Source: Dietzia sp. ANT_WB102
GTDB taxonomy: Bacteria > Actinomycetota > Actinomycetes > Mycobacteriales > Mycobacteriaceae
Length of the DNA stretch: 64,000 nt
Assembly (NCBI RefSeq): GCF_008369165.1
Contig: NZ_VOBA01000001.1
Location: forward strand, 1,977,630-2,041,629
Direction: 5' to 3'
Shown: piece by piece, positions 1 through 8,467 of the stretch
Numbering within the stretch: position 1 is the first letter of the stretch
Layout: every line of letters begins with the position of its first letter
Made by a program: the position numbers and the translations under genes
The notes under the pieces: generated by a model
What the model was told of the DNA's origin: nothing
Seen by the model: only the letters and a program-made list of their open reading frames with translations
Database searches by the model: none

Positions 1-676
1 GGAAATGGCGCGCATCCATTGCGGCGGGTGACACCTCGAGCTCGGGCCGGTACTCCTCTAACGCCGCGTCGAGTTCGCGCACGGAGAGGGGCACATTTCT
101 GGCGCCCAACATGAGGCCGGTCCTCGAGGCCTGCCGAACGTACTCGTCACGTTCAGTCGCGGACAGTCGTTCTCGTCCATAGAGCCGGTGGCATTCGAGG
201 AAGCTCCAGATCTCGGCAACGTGGACCCAGCGCAGCAGGTGTGGGTCGCGGGCGTCGTACGGGCGGCCCCGGTAGTCGGTTCCCACCACCTTGCGGTGCA
301 CGGCGTTGATCGTCCGGATGAGGTCGGAGGCATCGGCGATCGTGCCGAAAGTCGTGGTGGCGATGAACTGCGAGGTTCGTTGGAGGCGCCCCCACGGGTC
401 GCCCCGGTAGTCGCTGTGGTCGGCCACGCCGGCCATGGCCAAGGGGTGCAGCGATTGCAGGAGTAGCGCGGTGAGTCCGCCGGCGAACATGGACGCGTCC
501 CCGTTGACGCGGCAGATGGTGTCCTCGGGAACGTTCCAGCGCGCGCCGTCGGAATGCCAGATCTGGTGGTGTCGCGCGTCGGCATCGTCGCCCGCCACCC
601 GTGAGCGCACCACCAGCCCCATCCTGCGGCGGGCACCGCTCAAAGCGCGGGACGCTGTGGTCGTCACCCTTGCCAT
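1..676 (-). CDS. DUF2236 (MpaB/Lcp-like oxygenase) family protein, 3' end outside window
   Basis: This frame is open from an ATG at 676 to the left edge, giving 225 residues. It carries the DUF2236 signatures: LLLQSLHPLAMAGVADHS, then DPWGRLQRTSQFI, and VHRKVVGTDYRGRPYDARDP followed by HLLRWVHVAEIWSF. Members are heme-binding oxygenase-fold proteins that include rubber oxygenase Lcp and fungal MpaB; most bacterial members have no known substrate. The family usually has about 280-300 residues, so perhaps 60 C-terminal residues lie beyond the edge. The His residues in the HPLAM and VHVAEIW segments are candidate heme ligands (inference). The gene is divergent from the CPBP protease gene. No good Shine-Dalgarno precedes the ATG, so the start is moderately certain. 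Confidence 0.82.
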   Translation of the reverse strand, partial: MARVTTTASRALSGARRRMGLVVRSRVAGDDADARHHQIWHSDGARWNVPEDTICRVNGDASMFAGGLTALLLQSLHPLAMAGVADHSDYRGDPWGRLQRTSQFIATTTFGTIADASDLIRTINAVHRKVVGTDYRGRPYDARDPHLLRWVHVAEIWSFLECHRLYGRERLSATERDEYVRQASRTGLMLGARNVPLSVRELDAALEEYRPELEVSPAAMDARHF

Positions 677-744
677 GGCGGACGCCCCCGTCGCGTGAAG
701 TAGTCGTCTGCGTCACGATACCCCGGTTCCGAGCCCGCGAGCGG

Positions 745-750
745 TATCGT
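745..750 (+). promoter_or_regulatory. -10 hexamer TATCGT of the CPBP protease gene (leaderless type)
   Basis: TATCGT ends 8 nt before the ATG at 759, so transcription should begin at or next to the start codon. No Shine-Dalgarno is present in the spacer CACCATCA. Confidence 0.5.
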
Positions 751-758
751 CACCATCA

Positions 759-1496
759 ATGACTGCGCAGCTGACGTCCCCGAATGGTCGCTCTCGTGTG
801 CGGAGTGTCGCCGGGGTCGCCGGGGTTCTGGCCTCGTTGATGGCGATCAATCTCACCGCCAATCTGGCTGCGCTGCCCTTCCGCGAATGGATCGTTCCCC
901 TGGCCGTGCTCACCCTCGTGGTGGTGGTCAAGGCGTGGGGCATGAGGTGGGCGGAGCTGGGACTTTCGGTGCAGCACATGCCCCGCGGTCTCGCGTACGG
1001 CCTCGCAGCGACGGTTGTCGTGGCGGCAGTGGTCACGGCGGGGTGCCTGATCCCCGCGACGAGCCCGTTCTTCCTGTCCGAGCGCTACTCGGATTTGCGC
1101 ATGGCGGTGTTCTCGGCGTTGGTGTTGATCCCCCTGATGACGGTCTTGCCGGAGGAGTTCGCGTTCCGCGGGGTCCTGCAGGGCGCGCTCGAGCGGACCT
1201 TCGGTACAACCGGGGTCTTTGTGATCGGGTCGCTGGCGTTCGGCCTGTGGCATGTCACGTCGTCGCTCGGGCTCACGGCTGGGAACGCCGGCCTCGCGGA
1301 CGTGCTCGGGACCGGCCTGGGGGGTCAGATCGCGGGTATCGGCTTGGCGGTGGCAGCGACCTCGGTGGCGGGGGCGGGCTTCATCTGGATCCGCCGCCGC
1401 AGCAGCAGCCTCCTCGCCCCGATCGGCCTGCACTGGGCGTTCAACGCCGTGGGTGCGCTCGCCGCGGCAGTCACGTGGCGCGCCCTGGCCGGCTGA
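759..1496 (+). CDS. CPBP family intramembrane metalloprotease (CAAX/Abi family)
   Basis: A 245-residue multi-pass membrane protein with the three conserved motifs of the CPBP (CAAX protease and bacteriocin-processing) family. EEFAFRG at residues 132-138 supplies Glu132, Glu133 and Arg137. His165 lies in FGLWHV, and HWAFN at 225-229 supplies His225 and Asn229. In Rce1-type enzymes these residues form the intramembrane active site. Substrates of actinobacterial members are unknown; roles in bacteriocin self-immunity or prenyl-protein processing are possible by family analogy only. The ATG is preceded by a -10-like TATCGT and no Shine-Dalgarno. The last 26 bp overlap the convergent transporter gene. 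Confidence 0.85.
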   Translation: MTAQLTSPNGRSRVRSVAGVAGVLASLMAINLTANLAALPFREWIVPLAVLTLVVVVKAWGMRWAELGLSVQHMPRGLAYGLAATVVVAAVVTAGCLIPATSPFFLSERYSDLRMAVFSALVLIPLMTVLPEEFAFRGVLQGALERTFGTTGVFVIGSLAFGLWHVTSSLGLTAGNAGLADVLGTGLGGQIAGIGLAVAATSVAGAGFIWIRRRSSSLLAPIGLHWAFNAVGALAAAVTWRALAG

Positions 1497-2703
1497 CCAC
1501 CACCCACGTCGCGGTCACGGCGACGACCGCGCAGACCGCCATCACCACGGCCAGTGGTACCGCCGAGTCCGGCCCGGCGATTCCGGTAAGCGGCGAGACC
1601 AGGGCGGCACCGGCGAACTGGCAGGCACCGAGCAGCGCGGAGCCGGTACCGGAGCGGCCCCGGGTGGTCTGCATCGATAGCGCCGCCGCGTTGGGGAGAA
1701 CCAGGCCAATCGACGTTGTGAGGAGTACGAACGAGACGGTGACCGGCGCCAGGTGCAGTTCCCCGGAAGGGGAGAGCGCGACCACGACGGCGAAGCTCGC
1801 GACCGCGATGACGACGCCGGCCATCCCGGTGGCCATCACCTTCTCCGGTCGGAACCTCCCGACGAAGCGGGCACCCGCGAGGTTTGACACCAGGATGCCC
1901 AGGGCGTTGACGGTGAACGCCACCGAATAGGCAGTCGGCGAGAGCCCGATCATGTCCTGGTAGACGAACGGACTCGCGGAGATGTACGCGAACAGGACCC
2001 CGAATGTGAAGACGAAGACCGAGACCCTGGCAAGGAACGGACCGTGCGAACCGACGTACCGCATGTCCGAGAGCGTCTCGGCGAATCCTCCGCTCCGGCG
2101 CTCGTCGGAGTGGAGGGTCTCGGGGACTATTGCCCAGACGCCGACGGCCGTGACGGCGGACAAGCCGGCGAGGAGCCAGAACACGCCACGCCAGCCTCCG
2201 AGAGGAACGACCATTCCGCCGATGAGGGGAGCGATCACGGGGGCGACGGACTGGATGGCCATCAGCATCGCGAAGGCCTTTGCCACACCCGTGCCGCGAC
2301 CGACGTCGACGACGACAGCCTTGGTGAGGACCACGCCCGCGGCTCCGAAGAAACCCTGGAGAACCCGGCCGGCCAGCAAGACCCAGATCGACGGGGCGAG
2401 CGCGCACACCACCGCGGCGACCAACGTTCCGACCGAGCCGAGGACGAGGAGGCGGCGTCGACCGAGGCGGTCTGACAGCGGACCGATGACCAGCTGCCCG
2501 ACACCCAACGCGATCAGGAACGCTGTCAGGGTGAGCTGGGCGGTCGAGGCAGAGACGCCGAACTCGCCGGTGATGAGTGGCAGGCCCGGGAGGTAGGTGT
2601 CGGTGGCGAACGGCCCGATCGCCCCGGCCAGTGCGAGGGCGACGAGCATCGTCCCGGGCACGGTTTTCGGGGCCGGGACCCCGTGCTGTCGCGGGGCGCT
2701 CAC
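1471..2703 (-). CDS. Bcr/CflA-type multidrug MFS transporter
   Basis: A 410-residue major facilitator with about 12 hydrophobic segments. The N-terminal part GPFATDTYLPGLPLI resembles the Bcr/CflA drug-resistance subfamily (DHA1). The MFS signature GPLSDRLGRRRLL sits in the loop between segments 2 and 3, and APLIGGMVVPLGGWRGVFW is the family's segment 5/6 region. It probably exports drugs or metabolites with proton antiport; the substrate cannot be told from sequence. The GTG start overlaps the stop of the upstream antiporter gene as GTGA, so the two are probably translationally coupled. Its 3' end overlaps the convergent CPBP gene by 26 bp without an obvious terminator. Confidence 0.85.
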   Translation of the reverse strand: MSAPRQHGVPAPKTVPGTMLVALALAGAIGPFATDTYLPGLPLITGEFGVSASTAQLTLTAFLIALGVGQLVIGPLSDRLGRRRLLVLGSVGTLVAAVVCALAPSIWVLLAGRVLQGFFGAAGVVLTKAVVVDVGRGTGVAKAFAMLMAIQSVAPVIAPLIGGMVVPLGGWRGVFWLLAGLSAVTAVGVWAIVPETLHSDERRSGGFAETLSDMRYVGSHGPFLARVSVFVFTFGVLFAYISASPFVYQDMIGLSPTAYSVAFTVNALGILVSNLAGARFVGRFRPEKVMATGMAGVVIAVASFAVVVALSPSGELHLAPVTVSFVLLTTSIGLVLPNAAALSMQTTRGRSGTGSALLGACQFAGAALVSPLTGIAGPDSAVPLAVVMAVCAVVAVTATWVVVSRPGRAT

Positions 2704-4283
2704 GAATCCAGCCCCGCGGCCTCGGCGGCGCTATCCGCCAGGCCGACACCGGTCCCCTCGTAGATGTGGAAGGCCACGTCGGCGCCCATGGAGATGAGTT
2801 CCTCGCGCTCGTCGTCATACTGGGCCACCACCGCGATGGTCCCCTCGAAGTCGCGTCGACCCACGTGGTCCATGGCAACGAGGTTAGAGCCGTGGAACGG
2901 CATCGCCAGCACGATGATCTCCACGTCGTCGTCGTTGATGCAGCGTTCCCAGAAGTCTGCCTCGGTTGCGTCGGCCTCGAGGACCCGCACCCCGTCCGCA
3001 CGCAGCCCGCGAACCTTGACCGGGTCGTTCTCAACCCCGATTACCGTCAGGCCGTACTCCAAGGACAGACGATCGTGGACTGCGCGGCCGACGCGGCCCA
3101 CGCCGAGGACGAGGGCCGTCGCGTTCGCGAGGTCGATGTGCGCGTCGTCCGGGTGGAACCGGTTGGAGCGCGGCGTGGGCACGAAGGCGGAGAGTCTATT
3201 CACCAATCCAGTGCCGCGCCGGTTGACGAGGGTGGAGAAGACGAAGCTCGCGGCCACCGCGACGGAGGTGACGACGAGCCAGTCCCCCACGATGAGGCCC
3301 GCCTGGACCCCGGAGGCGATCACGATGAGACCGAACTCCGAGAAGTTGGCCAAGGCCAGGCCGGCAAGAATCGAGGTGCGTTTGCGCAACCCGAACGCGG
3401 CCAGGGCCAGGGTCAGCAGCGCGCCTTCCACAGGGAGCAGGGCGGTGAGCAGCAGTCCGAGGAGGACGGTCTCGGTGGTGGGATCAACGTGAAGGCCGAT
3501 CGAGACGAAAAAGCCCACGAGCAGAAGTTCACGAAAGCCGAACAGTGTGCGGGAGAGTTCGGCGGCCCGTGGGTGGCTGGCGAGGAGCACGCCGACGACC
3601 ATGGCGCCGAAATCGCCTTTGATACCCACGCTCTCGAAGAGCCAGTAGCCGGGAACGAGGGCGATGGTGATCCCGAAAAGGGTCTGGAGTTCGCCATGCC
3701 CGAGCCGATTCCACAGTTTGTGTACGAGCCACGCCCCGGGTAGGAGGAGAATCAGCGCGGCAGCCCACGGGCTTGGTGACTCGCCGCTCATGACGGTGAG
3801 GAATGCCACGGCTACGACGTCCTGAAGGACGAGCACACCGATCGCGATGCGGCCGTAGAGGGAACTCGCCTCCGAGCGATCGTCGAGAACCTGGACCACG
3901 AAAACCGTGCTGGAGAACGAAAGCGCGAATCCCAGGAGTGCGAGCACCTGCCAGTCCTCCCCGGCGAGCATGCGGACGCCGATGGTGGCGAGCAGTCCGA
4001 GGAACCCGGTGGTGAGGCCGACGACAGCGATGAGGTTGGCCATGGTGGCGACGATCACCTCGCGCCGGAACAACATCCGCAGGTCGAGTTTGAGGCCGAT
4101 CGTGAAGAGCAGGGTAGTGACACCGAAGTCGGCCAGCGTGTCAACCACGGGGAGCTCATCGATGCCTGGGCTGTGGAGGATGAAGCCAGCGGCGAGATAG
4201 CCGATGAGGGTCGGGAGTTTTACCATTCGCGCGACGAATCCGCACGCGAACGTGACCACGAGGTAGATCGCGACTGTCTCCAC
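2700..4283 (-). CDS. CPA2-family cation:proton antiporter with C-terminal TrkA-N (RCK) domain
   Basis: A 527-residue protein. Residues about 1-370 form a Kef/YbaL-like antiporter with many membrane segments, including LPTLIGYLAAGFILHSPGID near the N terminus. Residues about 390-520 are a cytosolic Rossmann domain whose ALVLGVGRVGRAVHDRL is the glycine-rich NAD-binding turn of TrkA-N/RCK domains. Family members exchange K+ or Na+ for protons, gated by nucleotide; ion preference is not visible. It starts at GTG, 25 nt after the LGFP lipoprotein gene 4309-4812 on the same strand, and ends in a 4-bp overlap with the MFS gene, so the three probably form one unit. Confidence 0.87.
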   Translation of the reverse strand: METVAIYLVVTFACGFVARMVKLPTLIGYLAAGFILHSPGIDELPVVDTLADFGVTTLLFTIGLKLDLRMLFRREVIVATMANLIAVVGLTTGFLGLLATIGVRMLAGEDWQVLALLGFALSFSSTVFVVQVLDDRSEASSLYGRIAIGVLVLQDVVAVAFLTVMSGESPSPWAAALILLLPGAWLVHKLWNRLGHGELQTLFGITIALVPGYWLFESVGIKGDFGAMVVGVLLASHPRAAELSRTLFGFRELLLVGFFVSIGLHVDPTTETVLLGLLLTALLPVEGALLTLALAAFGLRKRTSILAGLALANFSEFGLIVIASGVQAGLIVGDWLVVTSVAVAASFVFSTLVNRRGTGLVNRLSAFVPTPRSNRFHPDDAHIDLANATALVLGVGRVGRAVHDRLSLEYGLTVIGVENDPVKVRGLRADGVRVLEADATEADFWERCINDDDVEIIVLAMPFHGSNLVAMDHVGRRDFEGTIAVVAQYDDEREELISMGADVAFHIYEGTGVGLADSAAEAAGLDS

Positions 4284-4308
4284 GGTTCAGCGTCCCCGGG
4301 GACCGGAA

Positions 4309-4812
4309 TCAGCGGATCTCGACGACCGGTTGGCCGTCCAGGTACGCGATGGTGCCGTTCTCGAAAACCGAGATCCAACCGCCGTCCGTGGTGGCTTCGT
4401 CTGCGGTGGGGAAGCCCAGTGCGCCCGCGGGGCCGCCGGCCTCGAGATAGGAGGTGAGGATCTCGCCTTGGACCACGAAAGCGCGCCCGGACGGCGTGAG
4501 CACGATTGATCCCCTCTCAAAGTCGGTGATCGATCCGCCCTCTACCACGGTCACGGGTCCCGTCACGCGGCCGAGATCGCTCTTCTCGCCACCTAGTTTG
4601 TCCCAGCGATCTGCGACCGCCACCGGGATGTTGATTGCCGAGTCGGCGGGTCCGGGCACGGGGGTCGAATTCGTCGTCACCCTCTCCTCCGAGGTCGCAG
4701 GCGCGGCGGTCTCACCGGTGCCGCCACTGCCTTCTCCGGAGCAAGCGATCAGACTGGCACCGAGGACTGTGGCGAGTGCGAGAGGGGCAAGGGCACGCGT
4801 CAACCTGTCCAT
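4309..4812 (-). CDS. LGFP-repeat lipoprotein
   Basis: A 167-residue precursor with a lipoprotein signal peptide; the lipobox LIAC puts the acylated Cys at 24. A Thr/Pro/Ser-rich linker follows. The second half holds LGFP-type repeats (GGEKSDLGR and GGPAGALGFPTADE), found in envelope proteins of mycolic-acid bacteria and thought to help anchor proteins to the cell wall. It is a tandem paralogue of the gene at 4875-5465, sharing FVVQG, an xxGGPxGxLGFPTxDE block and FENG. A TAGTAT -10 motif lies 8 nt before the ATG and overlaps the edge of the terminator hairpin, so it probably makes its own leaderless message. Confidence 0.82.
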   Translation of the reverse strand: MDRLTRALAPLALATVLGASLIACSGEGSGGTGETAAPATSEERVTTNSTPVPGPADSAINIPVAVADRWDKLGGEKSDLGRVTGPVTVVEGGSITDFERGSIVLTPSGRAFVVQGEILTSYLEAGGPAGALGFPTADEATTDGGWISVFENGTIAYLDGQPVVEIR

Positions 4813-4820
4813 GAACGGTG

Positions 4821-4826
4821 ATACTA
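4821..4826 (-). promoter_or_regulatory. -10 hexamer TAGTAT of the LGFP lipoprotein gene 4309-4812
   Basis: On the minus strand TAGTAT is followed by 8 nt (CACCGTTC) and the ATG. Its first two bases are also the outermost paired bases of the terminator 4825-4861. Confidence 0.5.
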
Positions 4827-4861
4827 GTCCGCCCTTCCCGCTCGGCGGAAAGGGCGGACTA
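4825..4861 (-). terminator. Hairpin terminator downstream of the LGFP gene 4875-5465
   Basis: Two perfectly complementary 12-nt arms (tagtccgccctt and its reverse complement) flank a 13-nt loop. It starts 13 nt after the stop of the 4875-5465 gene and ends 12 nt before the start of the next gene. There is no long T tract, as is usual in actinobacteria. Confidence 0.75.
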
Positions 4862-4874
4862 TGCGGCTGGCTCG

Positions 4875-5465
4875 TCAGTTCTGGTTGACGGTGGCCTCAC
4901 CGGTGGAGGAATCGAAGGTGATTTCTCCGTTCTCAAACGTGGAGACGAAACCGTTCTCGTTGGGGGTTTCATCGGTAGTGGGGAAGCCGAGGTCGCCAGA
5001 CGGGCCCCCGTCCTCCATGTACTTCTCGAGGATGACGCCCTGGACGAGGAACGCCTGGCCGTCGGGATTCTGGATGAGCGTGCCACCCTCGAACTCCATC
5101 ATCTGTCCACCGGCGACCTCGGTGGCCCCGCCGGTCGCGGCGCCGAGATGGTCGGAATTCGCGCGGATCTCCTCGTACTTCTCCGCGATGCCGGCCGGCG
5201 CTTCTACTTCGGAGCCGTCAGCAAGTGTCAGCGTGGTGGTCGCCGTGCCATCGCCTTCCGCATTTTCGCTCTTGGAGCCAGCGTCGGAGTCCTCGGTCCC
5301 TGACGCCTCGGATTTTTCAGGGTCTCCTGATGCGGTCATGCTGTCGACGGCGGAGGCGACCGAGTCGGTGGCGCCCTCCACGTCCACGTTGGCGTTGTCG
5401 GTACTGCAGGCAGCCGAGAGTGCGAGCAGTGCTGCCGCAGAGGCGGCGATCACGGTCTTGCGCAT
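4875..5465 (-). CDS. LGFP-repeat lipoprotein (paralogue)
   Basis: A 196-residue precursor. The start at 5465 (MRKTVIA) is chosen because AAAGGA lies 7 nt upstream; an in-frame ATG 15 nt earlier overlaps that site. The lipobox LSAAC puts the lipidated Cys at 20. An acidic Ser/Glu/Asp-rich stretch runs to about residue 78. LGFP-type repeats follow, with GGPSGDLGFPTTDE as the clearest. Like its neighbour 4309-4812 it probably sits on the outer face of the membrane or in the mycolate envelope; no enzymatic motif is seen. It is separated from that paralogue by a strong hairpin, so the two are regulated at least partly independently. Confidence 0.82.
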   Translation of the reverse strand: MRKTVIAASAAALLALSAACSTDNANVDVEGATDSVASAVDSMTASGDPEKSEASGTEDSDAGSKSENAEGDGTATTTLTLADGSEVEAPAGIAEKYEEIRANSDHLGAATGGATEVAGGQMMEFEGGTLIQNPDGQAFLVQGVILEKYMEDGGPSGDLGFPTTDETPNENGFVSTFENGEITFDSSTGEATVNQN

Positions 5466-5614
5466 TGGGATTCCTTTCATCCCGTATTCGTGTCGGACGC
5501 GGTCGACCGTATGGGGCCGAGGGCGTCTTCAGGGCGAAGTGCACATCACTATTTGATAAACGATCGATGACCTGGTGTGCAGTGCCTCAGATACTCACCT
5601 TCGGGTGTGTCGTG

Positions 5615-7312
5615 TCATATGCCCGGGCGCTTACCGATCGTCAGTGTGACCTCGCCGGTGTGCGCGAAGAAGTCCTCGCCCTTGTCGTCGACAACGATGA
5701 AGGCGGGGAAGTCCTCGACCTCGATCTTCCACACAGCCTCCATTCCGAGTTCCTCGTACTCGATGACCTCGACGTGCTTGATGCAGTCCTGGGCCAGTCG
5801 CGCAGCCGGACCGCCGATGGAGCCCAGGTAGAACCCCCCGTGGGTCGCGCACGCGTCGGTGACCTGCTTGGACCGGTTGCCCTTGGCCAGCATCACCATG
5901 GAGCCGCCGGCGGCCTGGAACTGTTCGACGTAGGAGTCCATCCGGCCCGCGGTGGTAGGGCCGAACGAACCCGACGGCATGCCTTCCGGCGTCTTGGCGG
6001 GACCTGCGTAGTACACGGGGTGGTCCTTGAGGTATTGCGGCATCGCCTCGCCGGCGTCGAGGCGCTCCTTGATCTTGGAGTGCGCGATGTCGCGGGCCAC
6101 CACCAGCGGACCGGTCAGTGACAGCCGGGTCTTTACGGGGTGCTTGCTCAGCTCGGCGAGGATCTCCGGCATCGGCTTATTGAGGTCGATTCGCACCGCG
6201 GCGCCCTTGCCCGTGCCAGAGATGCCGTCGGTGGCGGCGTCGAGTTCCGCGTCGGTGGTGGCGGGCAGGAACCGGCCCGGCTCGAACTCCAACTGTTCGA
6301 GGAACACGCCCTCCGTGGTGATCTTGGCTTTGGCCTGGCGATCCGCGGAGCACGACACCGCGATAGCCACGGGCAGCGAGGCGCCGTGGCGGGGTAGGCG
6401 GACGACGCGGACGTCGTGACAGAAGTACTTGCCACCGAATTGAGCACCGATCCCGATTTGTTGGGTCAGTTCGAAAACCTTCTCCTCGAGCTCCACGTCA
6501 CGGAAGCCGCGTCCGGTCATCGCGCCCTCGCGGGGGAGCTCGTCAAGGTAGTGCGCGGAGGCGAGTTTGGCGGTCTTGAGTGCGAACTCCGCCGACGTGC
6601 CGCCCACCACGATCGCCAGGTGGTACGGCGGACAGGCGGCGGTCCCGAGCGAGCGGATCTTCTCCTCGATGAACTGCATCATCCGCTCGGGGTTCAGTAT
6701 CGCCTTGGTCTCCTGGTACAGGAACGACTTGTTGGCCGACCCGCCGCCCTTGGCCATGAAGAGGAACTTGTAGGAGTTCTCGCCGCCCGGGGTGGTATTT
6801 GCACCGATCTCGATCTGCGCGGGCAGGTTGGATCCGGTGTTCTTCTCGTCCCACATCGTGATGGGCGCGTTCTGCGAGTAACGAAGGTTGAGCCGGGTGA
6901 AGGCGTCATATACGCCCCGTGCCACGGCCTGCTCGTCCGGGCCCGGAGTGAGTACATGCTGGCCGCGCTCACCCTTGACGATCGCCGTACCAGTGTCCTG
7001 GCACATCGGCAGTACACCGCCTGCCGCGATATTCGCATTCTTGAGAAGGTCGAGCGCCACGAACTTGTCGTTGTCGCTGGCTTCAGGGTCGTCGAGGATT
7101 TTGGCGACCTGGGCCAAGTGGTCACTACGGAGGTAGTGGGAGATGTCGTGCATCGCCGTCTCCGTGAGCAGGCGAATGGCCTCGGGGTCCACCTTGAGGA
7201 ACCTGATGCCGTCGGGCCCCTCGACCGTCGAGACGCCTTCGGTAGTGAGCAGGCGGTACTCGGTGCTGTCCTTCCCGACGGGAAGGAGGTCCTCGTAGAG
7301 GAAGTCGACCAT
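5615..7312 (-). CDS. fum: Fumarate hydratase, class I (iron-sulfur, single chain)
   Basis: Interconverts fumarate and L-malate in the TCA cycle, using a [4Fe-4S] cluster. The 565-residue chain matches the fused alpha+beta class I enzymes (FumA/FumB type), not the roughly 470-residue class II FumC. Motifs seen: [17 protein letters not shown] near residue 100 with a cluster-type Cys, [16 protein letters not shown], and [20 protein letters not shown] near the C terminus. The start at 7312 ([11 protein letters not shown]) is chosen for its upstream AGGAG. It is monocistronic by spacing, with 149 bp before the LGFP gene downstream and 63 bp after the methyltransferase gene. Confidence 0.93.
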   Translation of the reverse strand: MVDFLYEDLLPVGKDSTEYRLLTTEGVSTVEGPDGIRFLKVDPEAIRLLTETAMHDISHYLRSDHLAQVAKILDDPEASDNDKFVALDLLKNANIAAGGVLPMCQDTGTAIVKGERGQHVLTPGPDEQAVARGVYDAFTRLNLRYSQNAPITMWDEKNTGSNLPAQIEIGANTTPGGENSYKFLFMAKGGGSANKSFLYQETKAILNPERMMQFIEEKIRSLGTAACPPYHLAIVVGGTSAEFALKTAKLASAHYLDELPREGAMTGRGFRDVELEEKVFELTQQIGIGAQFGGKYFCHDVRVVRLPRHGASLPVAIAVSCSADRQAKAKITTEGVFLEQLEFEPGRFLPATTDAELDAATDGISGTGKGAAVRIDLNKPMPEILAELSKHPVKTRLSLTGPLVVARDIAHSKIKERLDAGEAMPQYLKDHPVYYAGPAKTPEGMPSGSFGPTTAGRMDSYVEQFQAAGGSMVMLAKGNRSKQVTDACATHGGFYLGSIGGPAARLAQDCIKHVEVIEYEELGMEAVWKIEVEDFPAFIVVDDKGEDFFAHTGEVTLTIGKRPGI

Positions 7313-7375
7313 CGAAAGGCTCCTGTTTCTGCAGGTGGACAAACCGACCCCAGGATAGTGGTCGGAGTCACCGGG

Positions 7376-7942
7376 TCAGAATCGGGTGTGGAGCAGGGGC
7401 ACGAACCTGTACCCGCCGTGATCGGTCACCTCGATGTTGCCGTCGGCCCGCCGGACGCGGTGCATCCTGCCAGCCCACGGAGCCACCATCACGCCATCCG
7501 GCGAGAGCTGGTCCACCAGCTCCTCGGGGAGCTCGTCGGCCATTGCCGACACCAGGATGCGGTCGAACGGGGCGAGCTCGGGGAGGCCCAGCACCCCGGG
7601 CTCGGCCTGGTGAACGACTACCCACGGTTGCCGAATTGCTGCCCGGGAGCGCTCCACCAGTTCGGGGACCAACTCGACGGCGAACACCGCGGACTGTGGC
7701 CCGCCGAGCTCGCCGAGGATGGCCGAGGTCCATCCGCTGCCGGAGCCCACATCGAGGACCCGCATTCCGGGGAACGGGTCCAGGAGCGTGAGCATTGTCG
7801 CCACCGTGGACGGCTGGGAATTGGTCTGCCCGTGGCCGATTGGCAGCGGCGCATCCAGCTCGTGGTCCGTGGCGACCTCCTGGGGAAGGAAACGACGGCG
7901 ATCCTGCGTGCGCATAGCCTCCGCTACGTTCCGGGCGACCAC
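7376..7942 (-). CDS. Protein-L-isoaspartate O-methyltransferase family protein
   Basis: An SAM-dependent methyltransferase of the PCMT family, which starts repair of isoaspartyl residues in aged proteins. The 188-residue protein has PLPIGHGQTNSQPSTVATML, the family's substrate-loop region, and VLDVGSGSGWTSAIL, the SAM-binding motif I. AELXPELVERSRAA-like residues (FAVELVPELVERSR) and FDRILVSAMADELPEELVDQL follow as in PCMT. Canonical PCMTs are about 210 residues, so this is a short member. GTG start with GAGAAGG 7 nt upstream. True isoaspartate activity is not certain, because actinobacterial relatives include unassigned methyltransferases. Confidence 0.82.
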   Translation of the reverse strand: MVARNVAEAMRTQDRRRFLPQEVATDHELDAPLPIGHGQTNSQPSTVATMLTLLDPFPGMRVLDVGSGSGWTSAILGELGGPQSAVFAVELVPELVERSRAAIRQPWVVVHQAEPGVLGLPELAPFDRILVSAMADELPEELVDQLSPDGVMVAPWAGRMHRVRRADGNIEVTDHGGYRFVPLLHTRF

Positions 7943-7996
7943 CGTGGCACCTTCTCTCGTTCGTCGTTGGTTTTTGATCGGCGTCCGGTTCGAGCT

Positions 7997-8296
7997 CTAC
8001 GCCTCGCCGAGAACTCGCGTCCCGCCCTCGGGGTCGAGGTCGTCGATCGCGTCGTGGCGTTCCCCGTCAAGGCCCTGACCGCTCGGCTCGGGAGAGTCGA
8101 CCTCCGGGCGCTCCGCAGCCAATTTCTCGTCGAGGGTGTTGTGCTCCTCGACGGGCTTCCACGACTCCGGTGCGTCGACAGTCAGGTCTTCTCCGTCGGT
8201 CGAGATGACGTCGGCGTCCAGTCCCTCGCTGCCGTCGAGGGTGTTCTCGTCGTAGTCGCCGTCGGTGTCCTGGTCGTACTCGCGTTCGGTGCTCAT
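7997..8296 (-). CDS. Small acidic protein, DUF5709-like
   Basis: A 99-residue, strongly acidic protein (runs of D and E). Its composition and the NTLDEKLAAERPEVD segment resemble the actinobacterial DUF5709 family. There is no signal peptide or membrane segment. No function is known. The start at 8296 (MSTEREYD) is favoured over an in-frame ATG 36 nt earlier because the earlier extension is basic and unlike the rest. A GACAAT hexamer lies 7 nt before the ATG, so the transcript may be leaderless. It is divergent from the iron-uptake operon. Confidence 0.62.
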   Translation of the reverse strand: MSTEREYDQDTDGDYDENTLDGSEGLDADVISTDGEDLTVDAPESWKPVEEHNTLDEKLAAERPEVDSPEPSGQGLDGERHDAIDDLDPEGGTRVLGEA

Positions 8297-8382
8297 GAAC
8301 CCGATTGTCCTGAATGGCGACCGCCCGCGCATCCGGTTGGAGGCCGCCCGTGGGGATGGCGTGGCGTTTGCGCTCGGTGTTG

Positions 8383-8401
8383 TGAGGTATGCCTGCCCTA
8401 C
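8383..8401 (+). promoter_or_regulatory. Upstream DtxR/IdeR-like iron box
   Basis: The 19-mer TGAGGTATGCCTGCCCTAC matches the DtxR/IdeR consensus TTAGGTTAGCCTAACCTAA at 13 of 19 positions, with both AGGT..GCCT core halves kept. It lies 46 bp centre to centre upstream of a second, better box. Confidence 0.45.
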
Positions 8402-8428
8402 TACTTGCTTGGGCAGGCTGCGTCTGAC

Positions 8429-8447
8429 TAAGGTAAGCCTTGCCTAT
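8429..8447 (+). promoter_or_regulatory. DtxR/IdeR-like iron box overlapping the -10 of the siderophore-uptake operon
   Basis: TAAGGTAAGCCTTGCCTAT matches the DtxR/IdeR consensus at 14 of 19 positions and is palindromic around AGGTAAGCCT. It overlaps a putative -10 (TATTCT, 8445-8450), 21 nt before the first gene. Iron-loaded IdeR/DtxR bound here would block transcription when iron is sufficient. Confidence 0.72.
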
Positions 8448-8467
8448 TCTTCAATCTCTGGAGTGAC

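Noticed and set aside
58-636. A 192-codon minus-strand frame at the left edge
   Set aside because: It overlaps in another frame the DUF2236 protein, which has clear family motifs; the alternative is Ser/Thr/Pro/Arg-rich.
6416-8431. A 671-codon open frame on the plus strand across fumarase, the methyltransferase and the DUF5709-like gene
   Set aside because: It is antisense to three recognisable genes, shows no domain, and is of the kind expected from high-GC third-position bias.
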